Positions 33,335 to 44,990 of a stretch of 64,000 bases of DNA are shown here, one piece after another (within the stretch, counting starts at the first letter, position 1; every line of letters begins with the position of its first letter). The notes below the pieces were generated by a model. That model was not told the origin of the DNA, did no database searches, and saw only the letters and a program-made list of their open reading frames with translations. Source of the DNA: Triatoma infestans (Eukaryota > Arthropoda > Insecta > Hemiptera > Reduviidae); contig JAAEAF010014938.1 in NCBI GenBank assembly GCA_011037195.1, positions 1 to 64,000 of the forward strand, given 5' to 3'. Both the position numbers and the translations under genes were made by a program.

Positions 33335-33930
33335 AGGTACTTTGTTTAAGCAACAACAACCACCCACACACAGAGTAATGGAAGCAGGAAGTAGATGGAT
33401 GAATGACGTAAGGAACACACAAAATTCACCAAAGATACGGAATAAAAATGAGTATATTGAAGATAGAGTGTGATCGAGAGACGAGTGTTGTTGTAGTATG
33501 GTAGCGTTGGCTGATGTATATCTTATGGAGAAAGATGTGGCTAAATAGAGCAGTTGATGGTTTTTAATTGCCGATTAGCTAGTGTAGCTTGGTGAAAATT
33601 ATTCTGTCCTACAGTTGCTTTTGGGCCCACCAGAGTGAAATGCTCATGAATGACCTGACTGAGTGTTTTCTTTCTTAGCAACTTGTTTAGACTTCTTCAA
33701 CTGATTGTTTAATTCTACGATGTTAAATCTTCAAAATTGATGTTGCGACTTGCTAAAGTTCTCAGTTTATCCTAGTTTCTCCTACTATTTGATAGGAACT
33801 GGAGAAGGCTATAACCCATGGTAATGAGTAGAAACAACTGTGCCTGTAGAGCACGATGCTAACGCTCCCTATGGCTGGTATTGACAACATGGATTGCCCA
33901 GTGTTTGTGTGGTGAATTTCCTTATTATTA
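33335..33930. other. No gene recognised
   Basis: Chance frames only. Confidence 0.35.
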
Positions 33931-33934
33931 TTAA

Positions 33935-34060
33935 AAACTGGGTGCTTATCGGCCTGGGAACTAAGCCTATGTGGCTTCCCCCCCGCCCCCAATTTTCCTC
34001 CAAATTATCCCCTTAATTAATCTCCCCCAGTAGTCTACCGGTTTGTCGCCAGAATTCTAA
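33935..34060 (-). mobile_element. LINE family L, 3' UTR fragment
   Basis: On the minus strand GGTAGACTACTGGGGGAGAT and AGCCACATAGGCTTAG match the 3' UTR at 21590-21665. The (AAT)-type tail is at its left end. Confidence 0.65.
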
Positions 34061-34179
34061 AATATATTTCAGCTCCAACCCTCCCAGGGAAAGCTTCCTT
34101 AAAAAAAGAATTGATATCATACATAACTCGTCCATACACATGCGCTTAGAATAACTAAAAATATGTACTTCAGGTGAAT

Positions 34180-34250
34180 ACTAAATTTCCAAAAAATTGA
34201 CACGATTGTAATATTTCCTCTTACAGCAGTGAGAGAATTAAGAGATCTTA
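34180..34250 (+). repeat. R-like 3' fragment
   Basis: GACACGATTGTAATATTTCC followed by a damaged CTCTTAC hairpin. Confidence 0.45.
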
Positions 34251-34254
34251 TGAC

Positions 34255-35080
34255 TTAGATTTCAGTTGCCAGAAAACTTCTTAGATAAAGACCACTCAGG
34301 GGGAATAACAAAAAGTAACGCTTATTTGTGAAATCGTTTGGTTTAGAAAGAAATTGTGCACAAATTTACTTTTCGCCGAAACATTGTACACATTCATCCT
34401 CTGAGCAAACAGTTTCTTTGTATTTTTAAGAAAAAGCTAATAAAAATAAGAAAAGAGATATCTCCTGCAAAATCCATAAATATCCAGTTCACTCTTACTT
34501 GCTAGGATATTAAAATTCAAAAAATATGGTCGTAAGGTTATAAACAGATGGAACGTGTGAAAACGAAAAAAAAAAAACTGACGAAATTTCACGGTTCAAA
34601 AATTACATAAATTTCCCTTTTTGTTTATGTAGTCAGTTGCCAAAAGATCAGAAACGTTAAGAATATTAAGGCAATAGAAGAGGGGATTAGTAGTGAGACT
34701 TCTTGAGAAACGGATGGTACAGAGGCGTGACACGACGGTTTTTCAGTGGCAAAGGGGGACCGGTGGAATTATGGGAAGTGTCCCCCACTATACTTGCTTA
34801 CACTCGAAGTAGAACAACGAGGACAGCTGGTGTACCATAACTCTAGGACAACACGACGAAGGGGTGTATACACAAACTGTACTAGACGTAAATCAAATGT
34901 TTTACAATGATCTCACCCCTCTACGGCTGTTTCCCTTTCCTTGCTGTTGAAAAGGAAAAAAATAAAACATACGCCAATGTTTACATAAAGCTCTGTTGCT
35001 GCTCACCGTTTTATTAGAATAATTTTGATTAGCATTCAAGAAATTGAAGCCCATTTATTTATTTATTTTTTAAATTTAAG
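34255..35080. other. No gene recognised
   Basis: 34680-34910 is less AT-rich (GTGACACGACGG, GGGGGACCGG), but no family was identified. Confidence 0.35.
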
Positions 35081-35084
35081 GCGC

Positions 35085-35160
35085 ATCAACATCCATGGTC
35101 ACTGGCGCCCGGAGCCTTCTCAGTGCACACTGTCCGGAGGCCCGGCAATGCACTGAGAAA
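35085..35160 (-). mobile_element. SINE family 1, 3' fragment
   Basis: GCGCATCAACATCCATGGTC, GGCGCCCGGAGCCTTCTCAG; the tRNA-like head is missing. Confidence 0.65.
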
Positions 35161-35164
35161 GAGA

Positions 35165-35217
35165 TTTTTTTCAAACTCGGAATTTCAACAACATATTTAC
35201 TTCTAATTAACATTATT
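35165..35217 (+). repeat. R repeat, left part interrupted by a LINE
   Basis: TTTCAAACTCGGAATTTCAA, then TTCTAATTAACATTATTTA, where the LINE begins. The R sequence resumes at about 36213. Confidence 0.7.
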
Positions 35218-36212
35218 TAAAGAAGTTCCGCAAAGTAACCGATTTGTGGTCAATAAACAGCTGCTTTCTGGCTCGGAGTGGATCAATGCCATAAAACTGA
35301 ACGCGAACTACGCTCCCCTTCGTGGTGTTCCTGGTGTTGGCAACCAGGTGGCAGGAGATGTTGGACCCCTCTGCCGCAAATGCGGCCGAGAGCCTGAAAC
35401 ACCAGCTCACGTGCTGGTCAATTGTCCAAATAACATGCTTCTTGTCCACTCGACGCCACCACCGAGTAAAACACACACTGATGGAGGTTCTAAATGATAA
35501 AGACTATGAATGTTAGTCCTTATCGAGGAGGTGTATGGCATTGACACCGAGGGGTCAACAAGGTATGCAGACATCATAGCATTTAAAAAAGAATCAAAGG
35601 AAGCAGTGATAATTGACCCTACAGTGCGGTATGAAAGCAATGATAAGCACCGAGCCATGTACGTTCACCTTGAGAAGAAGTCCATTTATGAAAAGTGTAT
35701 CCCCTACTACCAAGAAAAATTCAGGGAGCAATTTGGGGAAAGGGAATTTCAGGTCCGTGGACTTTGGTTTGGGTCAAGGGGCACCATACCGAGGATGACC
35801 TTAGACTTCTTCAAGGAGGTAGGCATTAATCAGGAGAATTTAGGGAGTATAGGGGAGTCCGTAATTATAGATTCTTTGGGGATAATTAACCACCACATCT
35901 ATGGTTGACGGCGCTCTATGTACTCTTTTCCTAGGTACACGCTTAGACTCGCTTTTCCCCCTTAAAATTAGGGTACAAATGCATATGTTGCATGCATGAC
36001 AACGTAGTGTTTTGTCTACACACTAAGGCTTTTTTTTTTCTTTTATTACATGTACATAAGGACTATACATACTATATTTATGTGTATATATATATATATA
36101 TATTTCTCGTTAAATGTCTATTTTCAATGTCCTCGTGACTGATGAGTACGCTGTGTGTCCCAGCAACTCAACTCAGTTGAGCAGCCTCACTGACCAAGGT
36201 CGTGTATCTCTC
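35218..36212 (+). pseudogene. R2-superfamily LINE 3' end: CCHC zinc motif and restriction-like endonuclease
   Basis: Frame 1 (35246-35497) encodes WINAIKLNANYAPLRG, then CRKCGREPETPAHVLVNC, a C-x2-C-x8-H-x4-C zinc motif. After frameshifts, frame 3 (35510-35908) encodes GIDTEGSTRYADIIAF and AVIIDPTVRYESN, corresponding to the R-PD...D/E catalytic block of restriction-like endonucleases (here RYAD in place of R-PD), then LEKKSIYEKCIPYYQEKF and IIDSLGIINHHIYG before the stop. In R2/R4-type LINEs this domain nicks the target site during insertion. The RT domain is absent (5' truncation). A U-rich stretch and AT microsatellite lie in the 3' UTR. It interrupts an R copy. Confidence 0.7.
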
Positions 36213-36700
36213 TAGATGACAGAATTATCTAATAAACTGGAATAGCACTTAAGAAGGATACCTAACGCCACCCCTCCCACAAAAGTGCCCTTAAATGCAT
36301 TTTGCCGGAGAAATGTTTTAAATAAAAGTTGTAGCTCTTTATATGTGTAGCTGATATACCAAGTTTAAAGAAAATCGTCGGAGCCATTTTTGAGAAAATT
36401 CCAAAAAAGTAAAAATCCAACTAGTAAAGTGGTACTTCCGGTTGAGGAATTTTGATAGATAACGTCGTGTTAGTTCCCATGGTGATACCTAAACGGAATA
36501 TCAAGTTTCATGTTTTGTACGGTTTTTCGTTTTTGAGCTATGCTGTTCACATACACACACAGACCATTTGCTAAAAAACACTTTTTTGGACTCAGAGGTC
36601 CTCAAAACGGATATTTCCAGTGAAAACTTGATATCGAAAATTTGACACGATTACAATACTTCCTCTTACTAGGAGTAAGAGAAAGTAATAAGTTCATGTT
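36213..36700 (+). repeat. R repeat, right part with 3' hairpin
   Basis: TAGATGACAGAATTATCTAA, GTACTTCCGGTTGAGGAATT, CCTCAAAACGGATATTTCC, GATTACAATACTTCCTCTTA, then AGGAGTAAGAG. Confidence 0.8.
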
Positions 36701-37164
36701 CGTGTTAATTAATCAATAATTAAGATGGCATAATCTTGAAAATAAAAACAAACAAACTAACATTTAACATGTGCACAAACAATAATTTGCCAATCACTGT
36801 AGTTATCACAAGAGATATAAAAGTTCTATGTCTCTAATTTGTCCAAAAAATATTTTTATATGATCTAAGAATTGGAAACTTAATTATCTATCTGGCTGGT
36901 AATATAAAAATGAGCTACTCGTCATCGTGCTAAACTAATCACTAAACACTTTTCTGTATGAGAATTACTGAATGGCCTTGTTTATAATAAAACTCTATTT
37001 GAAAATAATCTGTATGTAATTAGTGTAGGAAATATGTTTAGAATTATTTTGTTAATGAGTTTGAAAACAAAAATGTTGATGGGCGTAAGTGAAATTAGTT
37101 ATGTGTTAAGTTAAGTACCCAATGAAAATTTCAATACAAACACTTGAGTGGAAGAGCAATCGCT

Positions 37165-37199
<35 letters not shown>

Positions 37200-38615
37200 T
37201 AGTAAGAAAAGCTGTAATTTTCCAAGTGAATTAACACTGAGATATGCAATTAGATGAATATTTTTTGGTAAGCATACTGAAAAAAAAAAAAAAAATTGTA
37301 TAAGAAGCATTTTTTAAAAGAGGCAGAAACCGGCTGAACTAAACAGGTGGTGCTGCCATAATTTCTAAGCTCGTCGGACAAACTCATTGAGCAGTAAATC
37401 ATAAAGTTCTTTTTATTATATATGTATATATATTTATATTTTTTTCTTACCAGTCTCTCTCGTTTCTCCTTTCTTAGTTGCCCCCCACCGATCTCTTCTT
37501 AACTTATCTCAGAAGCGTGAAGTGCCAGTTTGATGAGCACCACCTTCTTTTAAACTAGGAAGAAAGTGTGAACCAATCATTATAGCCATCAGTCATTCAA
37601 ATAGTACCCCAGCATATATAAGAGGGAGTTGTTATACACACTGGTAATGGTAGTAGAAATAAGGGCTGTAGGGCTTAACTTGGACATTGCTTGACGTTTG
37701 GTTTTAAGTGTTCAAAGTAACACCTTTAGGCCGTTTTTTATTTATTTATTTTTTTTTATTTTACTAAGTTCCTTTAAGTCTTAAAGGAAAAAAATATTTT
37801 GGTTTTGTTAACAAGGGATTTACTTTTAATGATGAGACAGGTTAAGTGTATGATCGTCATTTAATCTAATAAATTGTAGCCTGTGTTTTTTATATGATAT
37901 GTTACTTCTAAAAAATTATATACACACACACCTTTAAAAAACAAAAAAAAAAAACAAAAACAAAACAAAGATGTTGTTCATAACTTATATGAAAGAATAA
38001 CAAGCTATATGTTATTTTTGATGCATTTTTTATTTTTATGACGAATACACTTCAAAAAGTTGACTGGCGGGAAATTATTCCTTTTATTTATGTAATAAAA
38101 AGAAGAAATAGTAATTAAAACATTTTTTTTTTTTTAACCATGTAATAATGTGACAATTATTATTAAATAAAAGAGTTTGTGAAATTATACTTTTAATCAC
38201 AAGTGAGAGAAAGTAAAAAAAAACAGCTATTACTTTTTCTCACAAGTGACATAAAGTGAACACTAATTAGGCCGACTTCTAGCGGTAATGCGCGAATACG
38301 ATTGCAATGCGAAAAGTATTACAAAACAAATAAATCCCTTCACAATATTGTCAATGGAATTGAGGTTTTACCAGAGAATTTTTAAAAGAGGCAGAACCGA
38401 CAGAACCATTGAGGAATACAGAGTTGGAATTAAAAAAAAAAAAATTTATGACGTTTTCTAATAATTTACGTTATTTATAATAATTAAAGATATATTTTCT
38501 AATATTAAATAGTTAAACTATTATTATTATTATTATTAATATTATTATTATTTTGCATCGACAACTGCGGTCATTACCGCTGCTTAGTTTAGTTTTATTT
38601 CTCAAACGAAAGTGA
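36701..38615. other. AT-rich, no gene recognised; poly(A) runs
   Basis: Long A run at about 37168-37197 and a shorter one near 37279. ATT/ATA microsatellite at 38520-38555. No coding match. Confidence 0.45.
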
Positions 38616-38619
38616 GAAA

Positions 38620-39240
38620 CTTTCAAAATCATTGCAGCTGTTTTTGAGAAAATCGTGATAAACTAAGGAAAAAAAATCTGATGTGAAACACTCACACAAC
38701 TTTCTCTTACTTCAGTTTTCAAAATTGTAATTGACAAAATTTTATAGTTTATGTACCAAATTAGATGAAATTCATCGAAAACTGAAAAAAAAAAACTGTT
38801 CAATAAAAGCGCACTTCCGGTTTAATAATTTTCATGAAACTCGGATTTTTTGGCGAATCTATTTATTACTTATTAATTTTGTTTGGATGGTAGAAATTGT
38901 ACATTGCAATTTACAGAAAAACATAATCCCACCCATCCCCTAAAAGTGACCTTAAATGCATTTTCCAGAGAAATGTTTTAAATAAAAGTTGTAGATTTTT
39001 GTAGTTTAGTTTAAAGAAGAAGTTTCAAGAAAAATCACCGAAGCCATTTTTTTAGAAAATCGCGAAAAAGTGAAAAAAAAATCATTTAGTAAAGTGTTCA
39101 AGCTCTTCCGATTAACCGATTTTTTTCAAACACGGAATTTCAACAACAAATTTAATTCTAATTAACATTATTTAGATGACAGAATTGTCTAATAAACTGA
39201 AATAGCACTTTAGATGAAAACCTAACCCCACTCACCCTAA
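38620..39240 (+). repeat. R repeat, left part interrupted by LINE L
   Basis: ATGTGAAACACTCACACAAC (5' end), GCGCACTTCCGGTTTAATAA, AGAGAAATGTTTTAAATAAA, GAAAATCGCGAAAAAG and TAGCACTTTAGATGAAAACC up to the ATT tail of the LINE. It resumes near 39990. Confidence 0.75.
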
Positions 39241-39244
39241 ATAT

Positions 39245-39988
39245 TATTATTATTATTATTTGTCTGTGGGGAGGGTAACCCTACGCTATCCAAAGCCTCA
39301 CCGGGACCATACAGCTACCCCAAGAAAAACAACAACAAACCGGGTCTATAACAAAAATCCAGACCCGGATCTAATCCATCTAAGATTCACCGCAGTCCGA
39401 ATAAATCGGACAATAACCTTAAGCGGAAATAGCCTAAGCTCTTCCACAGACATCCTATTCCGACCAAAGGTCCTGAACCTAATTTCCTCACAACCCAGGC
39501 AATCAGTCATAAGATGGATGGGTGTTTCCTCCTCTGTCTCACAGACTCTACAAAATGGATCCGGCATGAGCCCCATTATGTAGAGATGTCTCCTTAAACC
39601 ACAATGTCCAGTAAGAGATCCAACCAGATGCCTGAGAGTGCTCCGTGAAAAACACAGCAACGTCTCACTAATGGCCTTGTCCGGACCCCCGATGAGCATT
39701 TTGGACTGCCGAAAACCAACTGAACTCATCCATAAGGATGAATGCTGTGAAGCTGTCCATGTCTGGAAGCCTGACAGACATGTGCCAGAAGACACGCCAA
39801 CAGCAGGCTCGGACCAATGAAAGGAAGAGAAGCGCCTAATTTGGCCAACCTATCCACCTCCTCATTCCCAAAAATTCCCATGTGACCTGGCACCCAGACT
39901 AGAAGCACATCCTTCAGAGAAGAAAGCTCTTCCAGTCTTTTAGAACATTCTAACACCAACCTAGGAAGTGAAGACACATGAACTCGTC
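39245..39988 (-). pseudogene. LINE family L, 5'-truncated: RNase H end and zinc-binding tail
   Basis: On the minus strand WVPGHMGIFGNEEVDRLAKL (near 39850-39910) is the RNase H C-terminal motif. After a frameshift (about 39795) the next frame has FSRSTLRHLVGSLTGHCGLR, PFCRVCETEEETPIHLMTDC (zinc-binding tail) and MSVEELRLFPLKVIVRFIR. The 3' UTR ends in an ATT microsatellite at 39243-39260, at its downstream end for this strand. It lies inside an R copy. The order of domains matches 20825-21700. Confidence 0.75.
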
Positions 39989-39989
39989 T

Positions 39990-40121
39990 CCCTCCTAATA
40001 ACTGCCCTTAAATGAATTTTTCCAGAAAAATGTTACAAATAAAAGTTGTAGCTGGTTGTATATGTAGTTAATGTACCAAGTTTGAAGAAAATCGTTGAAG
40101 CCATTTTTGAGGAAAATTCAA

Positions 40122-40158
<37 letters not shown>

Positions 40159-40425
40159 ACTAGTAACGTGGTCTACCGTTGTGGATTTTGACAGATAACG
40201 TACTGTCAGATCCCATTGTGATAACAAAACGGAATATGAAGTTTCAACTTACTGCAGTTTTTCATTTTTGAGCTATGCTGTTCACATATACACAACGAAA
40301 CCAGTTTTTTGGACTCAGCGGACCACAAAACGGATATTTCCGTTGAAAACAACTCGATATCCAAAATTTGACACGATTACAATACTTCCTCTTCGTGGAG
40401 TAAGGGAAAGTAAAAAAAAAAAAAA
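39990..40425 (+). repeat. R repeat, right part
   Basis: CTGCCCTTAAATGAATTTTT, AAATCGTTGAAGCCATTTTT, a long A run (40127-40155), CCAAAATTTGACACGATTAC, ACTTCCTCTTCGTGGAGTAA. Confidence 0.75.
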
Positions 40426-40429
40426 AAAA

Positions 40430-41094
40430 AAAAAAACCATTTCAGTAAGGACGCACTTTCGGTTGATGGATTTTGCCCGGTACCGTCGTTCGGGTATTTA
40501 AAAATACTCAGGTTATTTATTCCTTCAAAACAGGTATTATTTCCGGTAAATTCTATACGATCGGAAATACTTCCACTCATTAGGAGCATAAGTGAATGAA
40601 AAATAAAAAAAATAATAACTTCAATGGGGGAAGATCAATTTATAATTTCTAAAATTTACTTGAAATCATAAAATAAATATTATCATCAGATAATTTAAAA
40701 ATAAATTACCTAAAAAGTGATGATATGCTAGAAAATTGAAATGTAATAAGTATGTAAGTTAAATGGAAAATTCATTCTTCAATTTAAGTAAATCGTCATG
40801 GCATCGTACTTCTCTCCCTTTCCCACACAGTTTCACTTACTGAAGGTAAATATTTTTCAAGAAATCTTTCCATCATCTTAAAGAACAATTTCTTCAAGTA
40901 ACTTTCACACTAGATGATAATGATATTCAAAAAAAAAAAAAAAAAAAAAAAGAAATCCTTTCATTTCATTTTCTTTATCCCTGAGGAAAAAAAATAAAGA
41001 AAAAAATATTCAAGAAAAGTATGTACTTTATTTAATGTGAAAAATATTTCCAAATTCCGCTATACATTCTTCGTCACTGAAAAAAATTAAAATA

Positions 41095-41125
<31 letters not shown>

Positions 41126-41362
41126 TGCCTTTCTTCGTTCTTTTTCATCACACCTTTTATCTCTTTTTACGAAATTTAATATTGGGATAAGTAACAGTTC
41201 GTATTTCAATTCATCCTATCATATATCTGGATATAAGAAATCTTCTTTATTAACACTATGATGTGATCTCTCACTTATATAAAATTTTTTACAGAAAAAA
41301 GAAAAAAGAAAAAAATATTTAATATTATTTTTTTAAATACTTATTTTTAAAGAAAAAAAAAA
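40430..41362. other. AT-rich, no gene recognised
   Basis: Several A runs (40411-40436, 40930-40951) and an AAT run near 41096-41116. Confidence 0.45.
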
Positions 41363-41367
41363 AAAAA

Positions 41368-42295
41368 ATCTGGTGTGAAACACTCACACAACTTTCTCTT
41401 ACTCCTGTTCTCCAAAATTATTAATTGACAAATGATATAATTTGTGTACCAAATTTAATGAAATTCGTCGAAAATTGACAAAACTTTTCAGTAAATGCGC
41501 ACTTCTGGTTTATTAATTTTCTTAAAACTTGGAATACCACTTTAGAGGAAGCTATAACCCCACCCCCTCCCCTAAAAGTACCCTTAAATGAATTTTTCCA
41601 GAGAAATGTTTTCAATAAAAGATATAATTTATATACGAAGTTTCAAGAAAATCGTCGCAGCTATTTTTGAGAAAATCGCGAAAAAGTGGAAAAAAATCAT
41701 TTAGTAAAGAGTGTTAAAAGAAACGCACTTCCGGTTGTCCGATTTTATCCAAACTCGGAATCCCAACAACATATTTAATTCTAATTAACATTATTTAGAT
41801 GACAGAATTGTCTAATAAATTGAAATAGCACTTTAGATGAAAACCTAACCCCAACCACTCCCTTCTAAGTGCCCTTAAATGAATTTTCCCAGAGAAATGT
41901 TTTAAATAAAAGTTGTAGCTCTTTGTATGTGTAGTTGATATACCAAGTTTAAAGAAAATCGTTGGAGCTATTTTTGAGAAAATTGAAAAACGTAAAAAAA
42001 ACAACTAGTAAAGTGGTACTTCCGGTTAAGGAATTTTAACAGATGACCTACTGTCGGGTCCCATGGTGATACCTAAACGGAATATCAAGTTTGAACTTTC
42101 TACGATTTTTCGTTTTTGAGCATTGCGTTCACATCATACACACACAGACACACACACACACAGACCATTTGCTAAAAGCCACTTTTTTTGGACTCAGTGC
42201 ACCTCAAAACGGATATTTCCGGTGCAAACTCGATATCGAAAATTTGACAAGATTACAATACTTCCTCTTACTATGGAGCAAGAGAAAGTAAAAAG
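41368..42295 (+). repeat. R repeat, longest copy, two related modules
   Basis: About 930 bp from GGTGTGAAACACTCACACAA to a 3' end CTTACTATGGAGCAAGAG. It contains the TTCCGG-type module three times (CACTTCTGGTTTATTAATTT, CACTTCCGGTTGTCCGATTT, TACTTCCGGTTAAGGAATTT). The stretch from CTTCCGG/TCTGG through the CACTTTAGA block is itself duplicated, so the longer form looks like an internally duplicated version of the 660-bp copies. A CA microsatellite lies near 42130-42162. No coding capacity. Confidence 0.8.
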
Positions 42296-42299
42296 GCAG

Positions 42300-43430
42300 A
42301 ATATAGTAATAACTCTAAGTTTGAAGAGAAAAAAAAATCTCATGTGTATTGGATTTTATTAAGCGTGCTATTATTTCATTATCAGTTTGCAAATAAGAAA
42401 TAAATCGATTAATTAAAAAACACGAGATACAAATTAATCATATTCATAGATTTAAGTTTAGAAATTTAAAAAAGCATAAACGAATATCATTATATGATAT
42501 TAAAATGTAAATGAGACAATGTTTTAAATAAATTCAAGAATTAAGCTTAAATAAAGGCAGGCCTAGTTTAGATAATCCCTTAGCCGAGTGTTTAGGACAG
42601 TTTAAGGCAGTTTAGGGCATGCAAAAGATAGGAGGAGTAAGTGGAAGTGGGTATAGTGTTTATCCTGAAAATTTATAGTCAGGATTTGGGCAGTGGCCAG
42701 TTTAAAACAGGCCAGGTAAAGTGGACAACATGAGAGGAGGGAGGGCAGTTCAGAGAAATGGTTAGATAGATGGAAAAGGTGTACGTGGAACGAACGAACT
42801 ACAGGGGTATTACAGACTGACCGGGAAATTCTCTGTCAGTTAGAGGGGCGGAAAACATGGGAATGGACCATGACACAAACCCTGTGAACTAGTCTTCAAT
42901 ATAGGCACATGGTACAACTAGTGACCAGCCCCCAAGCAGTATGATGACCCTCTTCTCACAACTAAAACCATGGAATTGTTTATACGTTGGATCTATTCTA
43001 TCATTTGGGGTTTCATGGGGCATTGCCCTTTAACATAGCAGGGATATAGCACACACTAAACACATCAATTTACTTATTTACCGGACTAATCATTCTCGTT
43101 ATTTACCACCTACACAAACATAATTTACCTAAATTAGTTTTGTCTGTGTTTGTCAAATACTTAAACAAAGATGAAACCTACATTTCTAATATTGTTATTT
43201 ATATAAAAATTAATTTAATAGGATATGAAAAATATTAGGTCGGATAATTATTGGTAGGTAATGTGGTCCAAAAATTTTTGGAACCCAGTAAACTTCATTT
43301 CCAACGAAATACACTGCATATATTCTTTTAATGGTTACCGGAGTTGTGGTGTTATTTATTTATAATTTACCTTAACTTAATAACTAATTAACCTTAACTT
43401 AAATAACTAATTAACCTATCTAACTTTGAT
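42300..43430. other. No gene recognised
   Basis: 42540-42900 has less AT and some purine-rich stretches but no identifiable feature. Confidence 0.35.
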
Positions 43431-43434
43431 CGCA

Positions 43435-43546
43435 ACTAAATGTGGAATCCATATTTCAGTTTCTTGCATTTCTTTCATTTTTGAGATATTTTATCCTCCC
43501 CACACCCAACACACACGCACTCATAAACATGATTTCCAATTCCAAA
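43435..43546 (+). repeat. R repeat, left part interrupted by a solo LTR
   Basis: TGGAATCCATATTTCAGTTT and TTTCATTTTTGAGATATTTT match the R block before the CA-rich stretch. Confidence 0.55.
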
Positions 43547-44840
43547 TGTAATAGGATCAAGAGAAGGCTCCAAAGCAGAGTGAGAGAGAGAGAGAGAGAG
43601 AGAGAGTGACAGTCTCACTCACTAGTTTAGGCCAGACTTGAGTGGGAGAAACTGTTTAAATACAGCGACCGGAGAGTATTCAGGGTGTCTTATAGCAGAG
43701 TTCATACAGCAGTCACAAGGCGTCATCAACCTTTCTCATTACCTCTCACTACCGATGTAATAGTATCAAGAGAGGGATCCAAAGCAGAGAGAAAGAGAGA
43801 CAGTCTCATTCACTAGTTTAGGCCAGACTAGAGTAGGAGAAACTGCTTAAGAGTATTCAGGGTAGCAGAGTAGCATACAGAATAGCTTAACAGAGTTCAT
43901 ACAGCAGTCACAAGGCGTCATCAAACTTTCTCTTTACCTCTCACTACCGATGTAATAGAATCAAGAGAGGGATCCAAAGCAGAGAAAAAGAGAGAAAGTC
44001 TCACTCACTAGTTTAGGCCAGACTTGAGTGGGAGAAACTGCTTAAATACAGCGACCGGAGAGTATTCAGGGTAGTCTTAGCATAGCAGAGTTCATACAGC
44101 AGTCACAAGGCGTCATCAACCTTTCTCATTACCTCTCACTACCGATGTAATAGTATCAAGAGAGGGATCCAAAGCAGAGAGAAAGAGAGACAGTCTCATT
44201 CACTAGTTTAGGCCAGACTAGAGTAGGAGAAACTGCTTAAGAGTATTCAGGGTAGCAGAGTAGCATACAGAATAGCTTAACAGAGTTCATACAGCAGTCA
44301 CAAGGCGTCATCAAACTTTCTCTTTACCTCTCACTACCGATGTAATAGAATCAAGAGAGGGATCCAAAGCAGAGAAAAAGAGAGAAAGTCACACTCACTA
44401 ATTTAGGCCAGATTAGAGTGGGATAAACTGCTTAAATATAGCGACGGGAGAGTATTCAGGGTAGCAGAGTAGCATAGCAGAGTTCATCCAGCAGTCACAA
44501 GGCGTCATCAACCTTTCTCTTTACTTCTCACTACCGATGTAATAGAGTCAAAAAGAGGAATCCAATGCAGAGAGAAAGCACTAGTTTAGGCCAGACTAAA
44601 GTGGGAGAAACTACTTAAATACAGCGATGGGAGAGTATTCAGGGAGTTTTATAGCAGAGTTCATACAGCAGTCACAAGGTGTCATCAACCTTTCTCTTTA
44701 ACTCTAACTACAATAAAATATATTTTAATGTAAAGTCCAGGCAGTCAGTGTTGCTTTTGTATTATACAGTGTTTTCAACTTCACTTCTAGTTTATTCATC
44801 TAAACCAAACCATTTTCACTCCTTCACAAAACCCATTATA
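43547..44840 (+). mobile_element. Solo LTR, family 1, with six tandem promoter modules
   Basis: It runs from TGTAATAGG to ACCCATTATA, flanked by CAAA on both sides (43543-43546, 44841-44844). Six head-to-tail units start at 43547, 43756, 43951, 44146, 44341 and 44538 (209, 195, 195, 195 and 197 bp, then the terminal unit). Each has a purine block, TAGTTTAGGCCAGACT, GAGTGGGAGAAACTGC-type sequence with a TATA-like TTAAATACAGCGA (lost in units 2 and 4), and CACAAGGCGTCATCAA. Units 2 and 4 appear identical over 195 bp, implying a recent 390-bp duplication. The single downstream part has TAAAGTCCAGGCAGTCAGTG. No internal retrotransposon genes are near. Confidence 0.85.
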
Positions 44841-44844
44841 CAAA

Positions 44845-44990
44845 ACTAAAATCAATTCGTAAAAATATTTGTTTCATACTCAGGGCGACCATATAACTTG
44901 TATTTCCGGTAAAAATTAATATTTTTGAAAATTTGACAAGATCTTAGTACTTCCTTTTATTAAGAGGAAGTAAGAGAAAGTGAAAAAAAA
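44845..44990 (+). repeat. R repeat, right part after the LTR
   Basis: ACTCAGGGCGACCATATAAC, TATTTCCGGTAAAAAT, ATTTGACAAGATCTTAGTAC, AAGAGGAAGTAAGAGAAAGT. Confidence 0.65.

Noticed and set aside
36110..36212. Hammerhead or HDV-like ribozyme near GACTGATGAGTACG
   Set aside because: CTGATGAG is present but no GAAA core block or consistent stems follow.
43547..44710. Satellite array or CRISPR-like array
   Set aside because: The units are LTR promoter modules bounded by LTR termini and matching flanks; there are no unique spacers.
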